Below, piece after piece: positions 40,403 through 50,468 of a DNA stretch of 64,000 nt. Below the pieces are notes generated by a model. It saw nothing but the letters and a program-made list of their open reading frames with translations. It was not told where the DNA came from and searched no databases. Made by a program: the position numbers and the translations under genes. Each line of letters starts with the position of its first letter. Positions within the stretch are counted from its first letter, which is position 1. Origin of the DNA: Pararobbsia silviterrae (lineage in GTDB: Bacteria; Pseudomonadota; Gammaproteobacteria; Burkholderiales; Burkholderiaceae); NCBI RefSeq assembly GCF_003628125.1, contig NZ_RBZU01000001.1, positions 310,001-374,000 on the forward strand, in the 5' to 3' direction.

Positions 40403-41359
40403 TTGGAACACAACACCGTGGTGGTGCTCGGCGCGTCCGGGTTTATCGGCACCAGCGTGATCAACCGGCTCGTCGCGCGCGGCCATGTCGTCAAGGTCGC
40501 GACGCGGCGTCGCGCGCATGCGCAGTCTCTGCTCATGCTGCCCGTCGACGTCGTCGAAACCGATATCCATGATCTTCAGAAGCTCACGGCGCTCGTATCG
40601 GGATGCGATGCCGTGATCAATCTCGTGGGCGTCTTGCACGGCGGAAGCGGCGATCCGTACGGGCCCGGTTTTTCGGTCGCGCATGTCGAACTCCCGCAGA
40701 AGCTCGTGCTCGCGTGCCGCGCGACGAAGCTGCGCCGCGTCGTGCACGTCAGCGCGCTGCATGCGGACCCCGAAGGGCCGAGCATGTATCTGCGTTCGAA
40801 GGGCGACGGCGAGCGCGTGCTGCGCGACGCGCGCGAGCTTCAGACGACGATCTTCCGGCCCTCGATCGTGTTCGGCCCCGGCGATCGCTTTCTGAACACG
40901 TTCGCGAAGCTTCAGCGCCTGTTTCCCGTGATTCCGCTCGCGTGCCCCGATACGCGTATTCAGCCGGTCTTCGTCGGCGATCTGGCCGACGCGATCGTCA
41001 ACGCGCTCGATCTCGATCTGACGTTGAACACGACGTATGACGTCGTCGGCCCGCGCAGTTATACGCTCGAAGAACTCGTGCGCTTCGCGGGCGTCGTGAT
41101 CGGACATCCGCGCAAGATCATTCGCTTGCCGTCGTCGCTCGCGCATCTGCAGGCGCTGAGTTTTGAAATGTTGCCCGGCGAACCGCAACTGACGCGCGAT
41201 AATCTCGCTTCGTTATCGATCGATGTGACGTCGGACGTGCGGCTGCCGCCCGAACTCGGCGTGCGGCTCACGAGTCTCGAAGCCGCCGCGCTCGAGTACA
41301 TGCGAGGCAGCGCGACGCAGGCCCGGTTCGACGAGTATCGCGCGGGTGCGCGCCGATAG
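40403..41359 (+). CDS. NAD(P)-binding SDR, complex I NDUFA9-like
   Basis: A 318-residue extended short-chain-dehydrogenase-type protein with VVVLGASGFIGTSVINRLVA at the N-terminus, the Rossmann glycine motif, and VINLVGVLHGG. It resembles the NDUFA9-like/YfcH-type family that is conserved in betaproteobacteria but has no defined reaction. The TTG start follows GGGAGGGCGAAA. It lies between the transglycosylase and a GST gene, the conserved order here. Confidence 0.8.
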   Translation: MEHNTVVVLGASGFIGTSVINRLVARGHVVKVATRRRAHAQSLLMLPVDVVETDIHDLQKLTALVSGCDAVINLVGVLHGGSGDPYGPGFSVAHVELPQKLVLACRATKLRRVVHVSALHADPEGPSMYLRSKGDGERVLRDARELQTTIFRPSIVFGPGDRFLNTFAKLQRLFPVIPLACPDTRIQPVFVGDLADAIVNALDLDLTLNTTYDVVGPRSYTLEELVRFAGVVIGHPRKIIRLPSSLAHLQALSFEMLPGEPQLTRDNLASLSIDVTSDVRLPPELGVRLTSLEAAALEYMRGSATQARFDEYRAGARR

Positions 41360-41407
41360 CGACGACGCGTCTCGCTTCGACGTTGCACGTTTTCCCGAGA
41401 GATCCCC

Positions 41408-42055
41408 ATGAAGCTCGTGATTGCCAACAAGAACTACTCGTCATGGTCGATGCGTCCATGGCTGCTGCTCAAGCATTTCGACATCCCGTTCGACGAAGTG
41501 CTCGTGCTGCTGCGGCAGGCGGATACGCATGAACGGATCCTCGAACATTCGCCGTCGGGCCGCGTGCCCGCGCTCGTGTGCGACGAGGGCCATGTCGTAT
41601 GGGATTCGCTCGCGATCGCCGAAACGCTCGCCGAGCGTTATCCCGCGCATCGGCTGTGGCCTGCCGATCCGATCGAGCGCGCGCACGCGCGATCGATCAG
41701 CGCCGAAATGCACTCGGGCTTCAGCGATATCCGCGAGGCGATGCCGATGAACATCAAGATGCGTCGGCCCGATATCGGTCAGCGCGAGCAGTATCGGCCT
41801 TCGGTGTCGCGCATCGATGCGCTATGGCGCGCCTGTCTCGCGAAGCACGACGGCCCGTTCCTGTTCGGTGAATTCGGCATTGCCGATGCGATGTATGCGC
41901 CCGTCGTCATGCGCTTCATGTCGTACGAGCCCGTCGGACTGTCGTCCGAGTCGCGCGCGTATATGGAGCGGGTGAAGGCCTTGCCGGCCGTCGTCGAATG
42001 GATCGCCGGATCGCAGGGCGAGCCCGCGATCGCCGCTTACGACGAGATCGCATGA
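41408..42055 (+). CDS. Glutathione S-transferase family protein
   Basis: A 215-residue GST with an N-terminal thioredoxin fold (MKLVIANKNYSSWSMRPWLL), a SGRVPALVCDEGHVVWDSLAIAET segment with the Asp-Ser pair that binds the gamma-glutamyl group, and a helical C-terminal domain ending in YMERVKALPAVVEWIAGSQG. The Ser in NYSSWS is the likely catalytic residue, as in beta/theta-type GSTs. The stop overlaps the cca start by 4 bp (ATGA), indicating coupling. Substrate unknown. Confidence 0.85.
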   Translation: MKLVIANKNYSSWSMRPWLLLKHFDIPFDEVLVLLRQADTHERILEHSPSGRVPALVCDEGHVVWDSLAIAETLAERYPAHRLWPADPIERAHARSISAEMHSGFSDIREAMPMNIKMRRPDIGQREQYRPSVSRIDALWRACLAKHDGPFLFGEFGIADAMYAPVVMRFMSYEPVGLSSESRAYMERVKALPAVVEWIAGSQGEPAIAAYDEIA

Positions 42056-43290
42056 AAGTCTATGTCGTAGGCGGGGCGATCCGCGATACCTTGCTCGGCC
42101 TGCCCGTCAAGGACCGCGACTACGTGGTCGTCGGCGCGACGCCCGAGCAGATGGTCGCGCAAGGGTTTCGTCCGGTCGGCAAGGACTTTCCGGTGTTTCT
42201 GCATCCGCGCACGCAGGAGGAATATGCGCTCGCGCGGACCGAGCGCAAGACCGCGCTCGGCTATCACGGGTTTCAGTTCTACTTCGCGCCCGACGTGACG
42301 CTCGAAGAGGACCTCGCGCGGCGCGATCTCACGATCAACGCGATGGCGCGCGAGTGCGCGCCCGACGGAACGTGGATCGGCGAGATCGTCGATCCGTATC
42401 AGGGACGGCGCGATATCGCGGACCGCGTATTTCGCCATGTCGGCGAAGCGTTTGTCGAAGACCCGGTTCGGATTCTGCGGCTGGCGCGCTTCGCGGCGCG
42501 GTTTTCGGATTTCACGGTCGCCGACGAGACGCGCGAACTCATGCGGCGCATGGTCGAGGCGGGCGAAGTCGATGCGCTCGTGCCCGAGCGCGTCTGGCAG
42601 GAACTGTCGCGCGGACTCATGGAAGACGCGCCGTCGAAGATGTTCGAGGTCTTGCGCGACTGCGGCGCGCTCGCGCGGATCCTGCCCGAGGTCGACCGGC
42701 TCTGGGGCGTGCCGCAGCGGGCCGACTACCACCCTGAAGTCGATACGGGCGTGCACGTCATGATGGTGCTCGATCACGCCGCGCGGCAGGGACATGGGTT
42801 GTCCGTGCGCTTTGCCGCGCTCACGCACGATCTCGGCAAGGGCACGACGCCGGCCGATATCCTGCCGCGGCATATCGGACACGAGGGGCGCAGCGTCGAT
42901 CTGCTCAAGCCGTTGTGCGATCGGCTCAAGGTGCCGAACGACTGCCGCGATCTCGCGGTGCTCGTCGCGCGCGAGCACGGCAACGTCCATCGCGTGCGCG
43001 AGTTCGGCGCCGCGGCGATCGTGCGCATGCTCGAACGATGCGACGGCCTGCGCAAGCCCGACCGGTTCGAGCAGGCACTTCAGGCCTGCGAAGCCGATGC
43101 GCGCGGCAGGCTCGGCTTCGAGGACAGCGCGTATCCGCAGGCGGACCGCTTGCGTCATGCGCTGAACGCGGCGCGCGGCGTCGATGCGGGGGCGGTGGCC
43201 GCGCAATACGCGGACCAGCCCGCGAAGATCAAGGATGCGGTGCATGCCGCGCGTGTGGCGGCTGTGGAATCGGCCCTTGCGACGGTGTGA
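42052..43290 (+). CDS. cca: Multifunctional CCA-adding tRNA nucleotidyltransferase
   Basis: A 412-residue enzyme that adds and repairs the CCA end of tRNAs. The N-terminal class II nucleotidyltransferase has GGAIRDTLLG and the metal-binding DRD pair (D21, D23), then FRPVGKDF, RTERKT and RRDLTINAMA. The C-terminal HD domain (HVMMVLDHAARQ, THDLGKGTTP) gives the phosphohydrolase activity of the gammaproteobacterial-type fused enzyme. Coupled by ATGA overlap to the upstream GST gene. Confidence 0.95.
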   Translation: MKVYVVGGAIRDTLLGLPVKDRDYVVVGATPEQMVAQGFRPVGKDFPVFLHPRTQEEYALARTERKTALGYHGFQFYFAPDVTLEEDLARRDLTINAMARECAPDGTWIGEIVDPYQGRRDIADRVFRHVGEAFVEDPVRILRLARFAARFSDFTVADETRELMRRMVEAGEVDALVPERVWQELSRGLMEDAPSKMFEVLRDCGALARILPEVDRLWGVPQRADYHPEVDTGVHVMMVLDHAARQGHGLSVRFAALTHDLGKGTTPADILPRHIGHEGRSVDLLKPLCDRLKVPNDCRDLAVLVAREHGNVHRVREFGAAAIVRMLERCDGLRKPDRFEQALQACEADARGRLGFEDSAYPQADRLRHALNAARGVDAGAVAAQYADQPAKIKDAVHAARVAAVESALATV

Positions 43291-43433
43291 ATGATGCCCG
43301 TGCGCTGAGCGCCGCATGATCATCGGCCGAACGCCGCAGCGGTTGCGGCGTCGGCATCGTCGCGGCGTGATCGGCGCGTCGCGCCGGGCGGCGGTCGAAG
43401 TGACGTTCGAAGTGACGCTCGACGCGGCGGGCG

Positions 43434-44675
43434 TTACAGCGTGTGCGACCGGTCGCCGCTCACAAAGGCGGTGATCGCATCGGGATCGACGCCTTTGCCG
43501 AACGCGATGACCTTGAAGAGCTCGCCCATTTCGGCTTCCGAGACGAGCTTCTGCACGGCGTTCGCGGCCGGCAGAAACGAAAGCGTTTCGCGCGGATCGA
43601 ACTCGGTCAGCGTGTCGGCGAGGCCGCTGTTGAGCAGGAAGCGGCCCTGCGTCATATAGCCGAGCAGATCGGCGCCCGCGTCGATGCCGGCCTGAGCGAT
43701 GCCCGTGAAATCGACGTGCGCCGTGATGTCCTGCAAGCCCGGGTAGACAAACGGATCGCCGTGCGCGCGGTGACGGTAGTGGCACATGAGCGTGCCTTCG
43801 ACGCGCTGCGGATGGTAGTACTCGCGCTCGGGGAAACCGTAGTCGATCAGCAGGATCACGCCGCGTTCGAGTTTTTCGGCGAGCGTGCGCGTGAAGGCGC
43901 GCGCGGCTTCGTGCGATTCCGTCACGAACCCTTCGTCGGCGTCGATCGTGTCGAGCACGCTCAGCAGCGCGTCGTCGAGCGGCGTGGCGCGGTCGCTCCA
44001 CGCGAAACGCGAACGCGTACCGGATCCGGACGTCGTGCCCGCATGGCCTTCCGTGCCGCCTTCCGCGTCGACGACGACGCCGCGTTCGAGCCAGCCGTCT
44101 TGCGCGCGCGTATGGAGCCGGACCGGCATCGCGTCGAGGACTTCGTTGCCGATCACGACGCCTTCGATGCGCTCGGGCAGCGTGTCGAGCCATTCGACGC
44201 GATCGACGAGATGCGGTACGCGCGCCGCGATCGTCTGACGTTGTTGTTCGCGCAGGGCGCCCGAGAGGTCGACGATCGTGTAGCGGTCGAACGGGATCGA
44301 CCATTGATCGAGCGTTTCGAGCAGGCCCGCCGCAAGCTTGCCGGTGCCCGCGCCGAATTCGTAGAGCGTGCGCGTGCCCGAGCCGACCAGCGCGTCCGCG
44401 ACCGGGCGCGCGACGGTGCGCGCGAACAGGGGCGTGAGTTCGGGGGCGGTCACGAAGTCGCTGCCGTCCTCGGGACGGCGTCCGAAACGCACCGAACCGC
44501 CGCTGTAGTAGCCGAGTCCGGGCGTGTAGAGCGCGAGTTCCATGAAGCGCGAGAAAGGCAGCCAGCCGCCGGCCGCCTCGATCTCGCGTGCGATGCGCTC
44601 CACGAGGGCCGCCGAGTGCGCGAGGCCGTCCTCGTCGGGAGCAGGTAAACTACCGGGTTCAAGATCAGATGCCAT
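43434..44675 (-). CDS. SAM-dependent methyltransferase, MidA/NDUFAF7 (DUF185) family
   Basis: A 413-residue protein. It starts MASDLEPGSLPAPDEDG, has the family signature IEAAGGWLPFSRFMELALYTPGLGYYSGG (shown here by its start and end), the SAM-binding LYEFGAGTGKLAAGLL and EVLDAMPVRL motifs. Mitochondrial homologue NDUFAF7 methylates an arginine of complex I; the bacterial role is unknown. The open frame continues antisense to the SDR gene, but ATG 44675 is the right start. Divergent from the SDR gene with only 15 bp between the starts. Confidence 0.85.
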   Translation of the reverse strand: MASDLEPGSLPAPDEDGLAHSAALVERIAREIEAAGGWLPFSRFMELALYTPGLGYYSGGSVRFGRRPEDGSDFVTAPELTPLFARTVARPVADALVGSGTRTLYEFGAGTGKLAAGLLETLDQWSIPFDRYTIVDLSGALREQQRQTIAARVPHLVDRVEWLDTLPERIEGVVIGNEVLDAMPVRLHTRAQDGWLERGVVVDAEGGTEGHAGTTSGSGTRSRFAWSDRATPLDDALLSVLDTIDADEGFVTESHEAARAFTRTLAEKLERGVILLIDYGFPEREYYHPQRVEGTLMCHYRHRAHGDPFVYPGLQDITAHVDFTGIAQAGIDAGADLLGYMTQGRFLLNSGLADTLTEFDPRETLSFLPAANAVQKLVSEAEMGELFKVIAFGKGVDPDAITAFVSGDRSHTL

Positions 44676-44690
44676 AGCCCGGCATTGTAA

Positions 44691-45494
44691 ATGAGCGACC
44701 GAATCACCTCGACCCTTTCCGACCCGCCTCGCCGTGTCGCGCTGATCACCGGCGCGGGCCGGCGCATCGGCCGTGCGCTCGCGCTCGGCTTCGCGGCGCA
44801 TGGGTGGGATGTTGGCGTTCACTATCACCGATCGCGCGATGCAGCCTCGATGGTCGTCGAGGAGATCGAGGTATTGGGGCGCCGGGCGATCGCGCTCGAG
44901 GCCGATCTGGCCGACGAAGCGGCGGTGGCGAGTCTCGTGCCGGATCTGGCCGATGCGCTGGGCGTGCCGAACTGCGTGATCAATAGCGCGGCGGTGTTCG
45001 AGGAGGACGGCGCGACCGATTTCCGCTGCGACACGCTCGCGCGGATGATGCAGATCAACGTCGGCGCGCCGCTTGTGCTGGCGCGGGCGCTGCATGCCGT
45101 GACGCCCGACGCCGCGGTCGACGACGAGCGTTTGCGCGGCGTCGTGATCAATGTGCTCGATCAGAAGCTGTACAACCTGAACCCCGATTTCCTGTCGTAC
45201 ACGCTGAGCAAGGCCGCGCTCGACACCGCCACGACGATGCTTGCCGAGTCGCTCGCGCCGAAGCTGCGCGTGGTCGGGCTTGCGCCGGGGCTGACCTTGC
45301 AGTCGTTCGACCAGAGTCCGGAGGCGTTCGAGCGTGCGCATGCAAAGACGCCGCTGCGTGCGGGTTCGCGTCCGGCCGATCTTGTCGAAGCCGCGCTGTA
45401 TCTGGCCGAGGCGCGCGCCGTCACGGGCACGACCTTGCTCGTCGACGGCGGCGAGCACCTGAACCCGTCGCTGCGCCCGGGCGCCGACCATTAG
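44691..45494 (+). CDS. Short-chain dehydrogenase, FolM/pteridine reductase-like
   Basis: A 267-residue Rossmann reductase with GAGRRIGRALALGF (the arginine-rich cofactor loop of pteridine reductases), INSAAVF in place of NNAG, and the YTLSKAAL catalytic Tyr-Lys. It ends with GTTLLVDGGEHL. Position directly before folB supports a role in reducing dihydrofolate or dihydromonapterin. Its promoter shares the 15-bp divergent space with the methyltransferase gene. Confidence 0.8.
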   Translation: MSDRITSTLSDPPRRVALITGAGRRIGRALALGFAAHGWDVGVHYHRSRDAASMVVEEIEVLGRRAIALEADLADEAAVASLVPDLADALGVPNCVINSAAVFEEDGATDFRCDTLARMMQINVGAPLVLARALHAVTPDAAVDDERLRGVVINVLDQKLYNLNPDFLSYTLSKAALDTATTMLAESLAPKLRVVGLAPGLTLQSFDQSPEAFERAHAKTPLRAGSRPADLVEAALYLAEARAVTGTTLLVDGGEHLNPSLRPGADH

Positions 45495-45507
45495 AACGAG
45501 ATCCGCC

Positions 45508-45903
45508 ATGTCCTTCGTCCTGTCCCACCCGAGTCTTGCCGAGTGTCGCCGGCTGTTTCTGCGCAATTACGAAGTGCAGATGAAGATCGGCGCGTACGAG
45601 TCGGAGAAGGCGGGGACGCAGCGCGTGATTTTCAACATCGATCTGTTCGTGACGCTCGCCGCGTCGACATCCGTCGCCGACAAGCTGACCGAGGTGGTCG
45701 ATTACAACCTGATGCGCAACACGATTGGACAACGCGTGGCCGCCGGCCACGTCCATCTGCAGGAAACGCTGTGCGACGACATCGCACAGGCCATGCTCGA
45801 TCATCCGTCCGTGCGCGCGGTGCGAGTGTCGACCGAGAAGCCGGATGCCTATCCGGACTGCGAATCGGTCGGAGTCGAAGTTTTCAGAATCAAGGCAGCC
45901 TGA
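45508..45903 (+). CDS. folB: Dihydroneopterin aldolase
   Basis: A 131-residue protein, normal length. It cleaves dihydroneopterin to 6-hydroxymethyl-dihydropterin in folate synthesis. Features are [12 protein letters not shown] near the N-terminus, [11 protein letters not shown] and [15 protein letters not shown], and [15 protein letters not shown] near the C-terminus with the conserved Lys and pterin-binding Glu. It follows the SDR gene by 13 bp and precedes ttcA by 1 bp, so the three genes form an operon. Confidence 0.85.
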   Translation: MSFVLSHPSLAECRRLFLRNYEVQMKIGAYESEKAGTQRVIFNIDLFVTLAASTSVADKLTEVVDYNLMRNTIGQRVAAGHVHLQETLCDDIAQAMLDHPSVRAVRVSTEKPDAYPDCESVGVEVFRIKAA

Positions 45904-45904
45904 C

Positions 45905-46960
45905 ATGAACGCTCCCCACGAGCCCGGCGCACTGTTTGCGTCCCCTGAACTTGCGTCCACCGATGTGGCGTCCGCTGACGTCGCGTCCGCTGAACGCGCA
46001 TCGGCCGAGTCGGCGCATACCGACGCCGCGGCCGCGCCGGCGCGGGTGCATCCGAGCACGCGCCGCGAGCAGCGCGATCAGTACGAGAACAACAAACTGT
46101 TCAAGCGTCTCGCGCGCCAGGTCGGCCAGGCGATCGGCGACTTCAAGATGATCGAGGATGGCGACAAGGTCATGGTCTGCCTGTCGGGCGGCAAGGACAG
46201 TTACGCGATGCTCGATATCCTGCTGCGCCTGCGCGAGCGCGCGCCGATCGACTTCGAGATCGTCGCCGTGAATCTCGATCAGAAGCAGCCGGGCTTTCCC
46301 GAGCATGTGCTGCCCGAATACCTGACGAAGCTTGGCGTGCCGTTTCATATCGAGAATCAGGACACGTACAGCATCGTCAAGAAGCTCGTGCCCGAGGGCA
46401 AGACGACGTGTTCGCTGTGTTCGCGTCTGCGGCGCGGGATTCTGTATCGCGTGGCCGGCGAGCTCGGCGCGACGAAGATCGCGCTCGGCCATCATCGCGA
46501 CGACATTCTGCAGACGCTGTTCTTGAATCTGTTTTACGGCGGCAAGCTCAAGGGCATGCCGCCCAAGCTGCAATCGGACGACGGCAAGAACATCGTGATC
46601 CGGCCGCTTGCGTACGTGAACGAACTCGATCTCGAACGTTATGCCGAGCTGCGTGAATTCCCGATTATTCCGTGCACTTTGTGCGGCAGTCAGCCGAACC
46701 TCAAGCGTGCGGAAATGAAGGCGATGATTCGCGATTGGGACAAGCGATTCCCGGGGCGCATCGAGAATATGTTCAATGCGTTGTCGAATGTCGTGCCGTC
46801 GCATCTGATGGATCGCAATCTGTTCGGTTTCGAGGGATTGCGTGCGACGGGGCAGGCCGATCAGAACGGCGATATCGCGTTCGATGAAGATCCGTGCGGG
46901 ACTGAGTCCGCGCGTCCCGCGGAGCAGGCCATTTCGTTCGTCAAATTCGACGAGGATTGA
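45905..46960 (+). CDS. ttcA: tRNA 2-thiocytidine(32) synthetase
   Basis: A 351-residue PP-loop ATPase that thiolates C32 of tRNAs with a 4Fe-4S cluster. The PP-loop is [12 protein letters not shown] near residue 95. Two cluster-binding CxxC motifs are visible, [10 protein letters not shown] and [10 protein letters not shown]. The first 45 residues are Ala/Ser/Asp-rich low-complexity repeats ([20 protein letters not shown]) and form a variable extension. ATG 45905 is the chosen start. Confidence 0.95.
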   Translation: MNAPHEPGALFASPELASTDVASADVASAERASAESAHTDAAAAPARVHPSTRREQRDQYENNKLFKRLARQVGQAIGDFKMIEDGDKVMVCLSGGKDSYAMLDILLRLRERAPIDFEIVAVNLDQKQPGFPEHVLPEYLTKLGVPFHIENQDTYSIVKKLVPEGKTTCSLCSRLRRGILYRVAGELGATKIALGHHRDDILQTLFLNLFYGGKLKGMPPKLQSDDGKNIVIRPLAYVNELDLERYAELREFPIIPCTLCGSQPNLKRAEMKAMIRDWDKRFPGRIENMFNALSNVVPSHLMDRNLFGFEGLRATGQADQNGDIAFDEDPCGTESARPAEQAISFVKFDED

Positions 46961-47044
46961 TTCGCGAATCGTCGCTTTTCGATGCTTGGGCGCGTGCGTC
47001 GCGACTGTTGTAAATGAGCCCGTAAGCCCTTACGCGTCAAGGAT

Positions 47045-47070
47045 TTGACGTGTGGGGTGCGTGCTAGAAT
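47045..47070 (+). promoter_or_regulatory. Possible promoter of glmU
   Basis: TTGACG (47045-47050) and TAGAAT (47065-47070) are spaced by 14 bp, short of the ideal 17, but the -10 hexamer has an upstream TGC that makes an extended -10. It lies 30 bp before the GTG of glmU. The -35 also belongs to the inverted repeat CGTCAA-GGAT-TTGACG, which may instead terminate the ttcA transcript. Confidence 0.4.
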
Positions 47071-47100
47071 CCCGCTTCATTTCTTCCGGGAATTCACGCC

Positions 47101-48465
47101 GTGAATATCGTCATTCTGGCGGCGGGCGCAGGCAAGCGCATGCGCTCCGCTTTGCCGAAGGTGCTGCATCCCCTGGCCGGCCGGCCGCTGCTTTCCCATG
47201 TCATCGAAACCGCGCGCGGATTGAATCCGACGAAGCTCGTCGTCGTCGTCGGACATGGCGCCGAGCAGGTTCAGCATGCGGTGGGCGCGCCCGATATCGC
47301 ATTTGCCGTGCAGGCGCAGCAGCTCGGCACCGGGCATGCGGTTCAACAGGCGCTGCCGTTTCTCGATGCATCTGTACCCACGCTTGTACTCTATGGCGAT
47401 GTGCCGCTGACGCGCGCGTCGACGCTCGAACGTCTCGTCGCGGCGGCCGCGGGCGGACAGTATGGCGTGTTGACCGTCGATGTCGCGGATCCGACGGGTT
47501 ACGGCCGCATCGTGCGCAATGCGCATGGACGTGTCGTGCGTATCGTCGAACACAAGGATGCGACGCAGGCCGAGCGCGAGATCGCCGAGATCAATACGGG
47601 GATCGTGATTGCGCCGACCGCGCGCTTGGCCGCATGGCTGGCCGCGCTCAAGAATACGAATGCGCAGCAGGAGTTCTATTTGACCGACGTCGTCGAATCG
47701 GCGATTCGCGATGGCGTCGAGGTCGTGACTGCGCAGCCCGATGAGGAATGGGAAACGCTCGGTGTGAACAGCAAGATGCAGCTCGCCGAACTCGAGCGCA
47801 TTGCGCAACGTAATACTGCGTATCGCTTGCTTGAAGAAGGCGTGACGCTCGCAGATCCCGCGCGTATCGATGTGCGTGGCACGTTGCGATGCGGCGCGGA
47901 TGTGTTTATCGATGTGAATAGCGTATTCGAGGGTGAGGTCGATATCGGCGACGGTGTGTCGATCGGTCCGAATTGCGTGATCCGTAACGCGAAGATCGGC
48001 GAGGGGACGCAGATTGCCGCTTATACCGCGATCGACGATGCGGTCGTCGGCGAGCGCACCGTGCTTGGGCCATATGCGCGCTTGCGTCCGGGCGCCGAGC
48101 TTGGCGACGAGTCGCACGTCGGCAATTTCGTCGAGATCAAGAATGCCGTGCTCGGTGTGGGTGCGAAGGCGAATCACTTGAGCTATATCGGCGACGCCGA
48201 TATCGGTGCGCGCGTGAATATCGGCGCGGGCACGATCACGTGCAATTACGATGGGGCGAACAAGCACCGGACGATCATTGAAGACGATGTCTTCGTCGGA
48301 TCGGATACGCAGCTTGTCGCGCCGGTGCGTGTGGGGCGCAATACGACGATCGCGGCGGGTACGACGGTCTGGAAGGACGTGGCGCCCGATATGCTCGTGC
48401 TCAATGAGAAGACGCAGAAGACGCGCGAGGGGTATGTGCGGCCGGTCAAGAAGAAGTCGAAATAG
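47101..48465 (+). CDS. glmU: Bifunctional UDP-N-acetylglucosamine pyrophosphorylase/glucosamine-1-phosphate acetyltransferase
   Basis: A 454-residue enzyme of normal length. The N-terminal uridyltransferase half begins [20 protein letters not shown] with the LxxGxGxRM motif. The C-terminal left-handed beta-helix acetyltransferase half has repeated hexapeptides ([20 protein letters not shown]) and ends in a Lys/Arg-rich tail. It makes UDP-GlcNAc for peptidoglycan and LPS. The start codon is GTG. It is followed by glmS, which makes its precursor. Confidence 0.95.
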   Translation: MNIVILAAGAGKRMRSALPKVLHPLAGRPLLSHVIETARGLNPTKLVVVVGHGAEQVQHAVGAPDIAFAVQAQQLGTGHAVQQALPFLDASVPTLVLYGDVPLTRASTLERLVAAAAGGQYGVLTVDVADPTGYGRIVRNAHGRVVRIVEHKDATQAEREIAEINTGIVIAPTARLAAWLAALKNTNAQQEFYLTDVVESAIRDGVEVVTAQPDEEWETLGVNSKMQLAELERIAQRNTAYRLLEEGVTLADPARIDVRGTLRCGADVFIDVNSVFEGEVDIGDGVSIGPNCVIRNAKIGEGTQIAAYTAIDDAVVGERTVLGPYARLRPGAELGDESHVGNFVEIKNAVLGVGAKANHLSYIGDADIGARVNIGAGTITCNYDGANKHRTIIEDDVFVGSDTQLVAPVRVGRNTTIAAGTTVWKDVAPDMLVLNEKTQKTREGYVRPVKKKSK

Positions 48466-48517
48466 CAGCGCCTGAGTCAAGCCCGTTCACGCCAATTTAC
48501 TTTCAGGAATATTGCTC

Positions 48518-50335
48518 ATGTGTGGGATTGTTGGAGCCGTCGCAAAGCGCAATGTGGTGCCGATTCTCGTTGAAGGTCTTCGCAGGCTCGAATATCGCGG
48601 CTATGACTCGTGCGGTGTCGCCGCGATTATCGACGGGCAAGCGCAGCGTGCGCGAAGCGTGGCGCGTGTGGCGGATCTTGACGAGCAGATTCGCGAGAGC
48701 AAGCTTGAAGCGGTGACGGGGATTGCGCATACGCGATGGGCGACGCATGGTGCGCCGGTGACGGACAATGCCCACCCGATTTTTTCGCGCGATGCGATTG
48801 CGATCGTGCATAACGGGATCATTGAGAATTACGAAGTGCTGCGTGAGGAGTTGCGCGCGAAGGGGTATGAATTCGTATCGCAGACGGATACGGAAGTCAT
48901 CGCGCATCTCGTGCATAGCGTGTATCGCGGCGATTTGTTCGAGGCGGTGCGTGCGACGGTGGCGCGTTTGCATGGCGCGTATGCGATTGCGGTGTTTCAC
49001 AAGGATGAGCCGCATCGGATCGTGGGGGCGCGTCAGGGGTCGCCGTTGGTCGCGGGTGTGGGCGAGCACGAGAATTTCCTTGCATCGGATGCGCTCGCGT
49101 TGGCGGGCAGCACGGAACGGTTCATCTTCCTTGAGGAAGGGGATGTCGTGGATGTGACGCTCGATGGCGTGCGGATCCTCGATCGTGACGGGCGGTTTGT
49201 CGAGCGCGAGGTTCGGCACGTGGCGGCGTATGGCGGCGCGGTCGAGCTGGGGCCGTATCGGCATTTCATGCAGAAGGAGATTTTCGAGCAACCGCGTGCG
49301 ATCTCGGACACGATTCCGGGCGGCGATGTGTTTGCGCCTGAGCAATTCGGAGAAGGGGCGGCCGAGGTGCTCAAGGGGATCGACAGCATTCTGATTCTTG
49401 CGTGCGGCACGAGTTCGTATGCGGGGATGACGGCCAAATACTGGCTCGAATCGATTGCACAGATTCCGACGCAGGTCGAAGTCGCGAGCGAGTATCGGTA
49501 TCGGGATTCGGTGCCGAATCCTAAGGCGCTTGTCTTGGTAATTTCGCAATCGGGCGAGACGGCGGATACGTTAGCCGCGCTTAAGCATGCGCAGGCGCTT
49601 GGGCATCGGCATACGATGGCGATCTGCAATGTCGCGACGAGCGCGATGGTGCGGCAGACGTCGTTGTCGTTCCTTACGCATGCGGGGACGGAAATCGGCG
49701 TGGCGTCGACGAAGGCGTTCACGACGCAATTGACGGCGTTGTTCGTGCTGGCGTGCACGATCGCGCGTTTGCGTGGGCGGCTTGATGCGTCGCAAGAGGT
49801 GTCGTTCACGCATCAATTGCGTCACTTGCCGGCGGCATTGAATAGCGTGCTGGCGCTTGAGCCGCAAATTATCGCTTGGGCCGAGGAATTTTCGCGCAAG
49901 GAAAATGCGTTGTTCCTTGGACGCGGATTGCATTATCCGATTGCGCTTGAGGGTGCGCTTAAGCTTAAGGAAATTTCGTATATCCACGCGGAAGCGTATC
50001 CGGCGGGCGAGCTTAAGCATGGTCCGTTAGCGCTGGTGACGGAAGCGATGCCGGTGGTCACGGTCGCGCCGAACGACGCGCTGCTTGAGAAGCTCAAGTC
50101 GAATATTCAGGAGGTGCGCGCGCGTGGGGGCCAGCTTTATGTGTTCGCGGATTCGGATACGCGGATCGTCAACGCGGAAGGGCTGCATGTGATCCGCATG
50201 CCTGAGCACTATGGTCTGCTGTCGCCAATCCTGCACGTGGTGCCGCTGCAGTTGCTCGCGTATCACACGGCGTGCGCGCGTGGGACGGATGTGGATAAGC
50301 CGAGAAATTTGGCTAAGTCGGTGACGGTGGAGTAG
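48518..50335 (+). CDS. glmS: Glutamine-fructose-6-phosphate aminotransferase (isomerizing)
   Basis: A 605-residue amidotransferase. After Met, Cys2 is the glutamine nucleophile ([20 protein letters not shown]). The N-terminal amidase domain has [10 protein letters not shown] and the C-terminal tandem SIS domains bind fructose-6-phosphate ([29 protein letters not shown]). It ends in [15 protein letters not shown], the conserved 3' end whose DNA is the TnsD-binding part of attTn7. A Tn7-like scar follows 35 bp downstream. Confidence 0.95.
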   Translation: MCGIVGAVAKRNVVPILVEGLRRLEYRGYDSCGVAAIIDGQAQRARSVARVADLDEQIRESKLEAVTGIAHTRWATHGAPVTDNAHPIFSRDAIAIVHNGIIENYEVLREELRAKGYEFVSQTDTEVIAHLVHSVYRGDLFEAVRATVARLHGAYAIAVFHKDEPHRIVGARQGSPLVAGVGEHENFLASDALALAGSTERFIFLEEGDVVDVTLDGVRILDRDGRFVEREVRHVAAYGGAVELGPYRHFMQKEIFEQPRAISDTIPGGDVFAPEQFGEGAAEVLKGIDSILILACGTSSYAGMTAKYWLESIAQIPTQVEVASEYRYRDSVPNPKALVLVISQSGETADTLAALKHAQALGHRHTMAICNVATSAMVRQTSLSFLTHAGTEIGVASTKAFTTQLTALFVLACTIARLRGRLDASQEVSFTHQLRHLPAALNSVLALEPQIIAWAEEFSRKENALFLGRGLHYPIALEGALKLKEISYIHAEAYPAGELKHGPLALVTEAMPVVTVAPNDALLEKLKSNIQEVRARGGQLYVFADSDTRIVNAEGLHVIRMPEHYGLLSPILHVVPLQLLAYHTACARGTDVDKPRNLAKSVTVE

Positions 50336-50370
50336 GGGGGGCTTCTGTCTGCGTGTGTGGTGATTATTTG

Positions 50371-50430
50371 CAATTATGTTTGCCCCTTTACAAATATGTT
50401 TGCCTCTTTGCAAATATGTTTGTCCTGAGT
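50371..50430. repeat. Three 20-bp direct repeats, likely TnsB sites of a Tn7-like end
   Basis: CAATTATGTTTGCCCCTTTA (50371), CAAATATGTTTGCCTCTTTG (50391) and CAAATATGTTTGTCCTGAGT (50411) repeat at exactly 20 bp. Tn7 ends carry similar-sized tandem TnsB-binding sites. Upstream, TGTGTGG at 50354 could be the end terminus, about 20 bp after the glmS stop, close to the normal attTn7 insertion point. No opposite end was found. Confidence 0.6.
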
Positions 50431-50468
50431 TTGGGGTTGCACAGGGCTTCCAGTGAGGTAGTCGACGT

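Noticed and set aside
43434-45566. 710-residue frame extending the MidA-like methyltransferase antisense to the SDR and folB genes
   Set aside because: The upstream part is a shadow of the plus-strand genes; the methyltransferase family starts at ATG 44675.
50371-50430. CRISPR array
   Set aside because: Repeats are directly adjacent at 20 bp with no unique spacers and no cas genes; a transposon end fits better.
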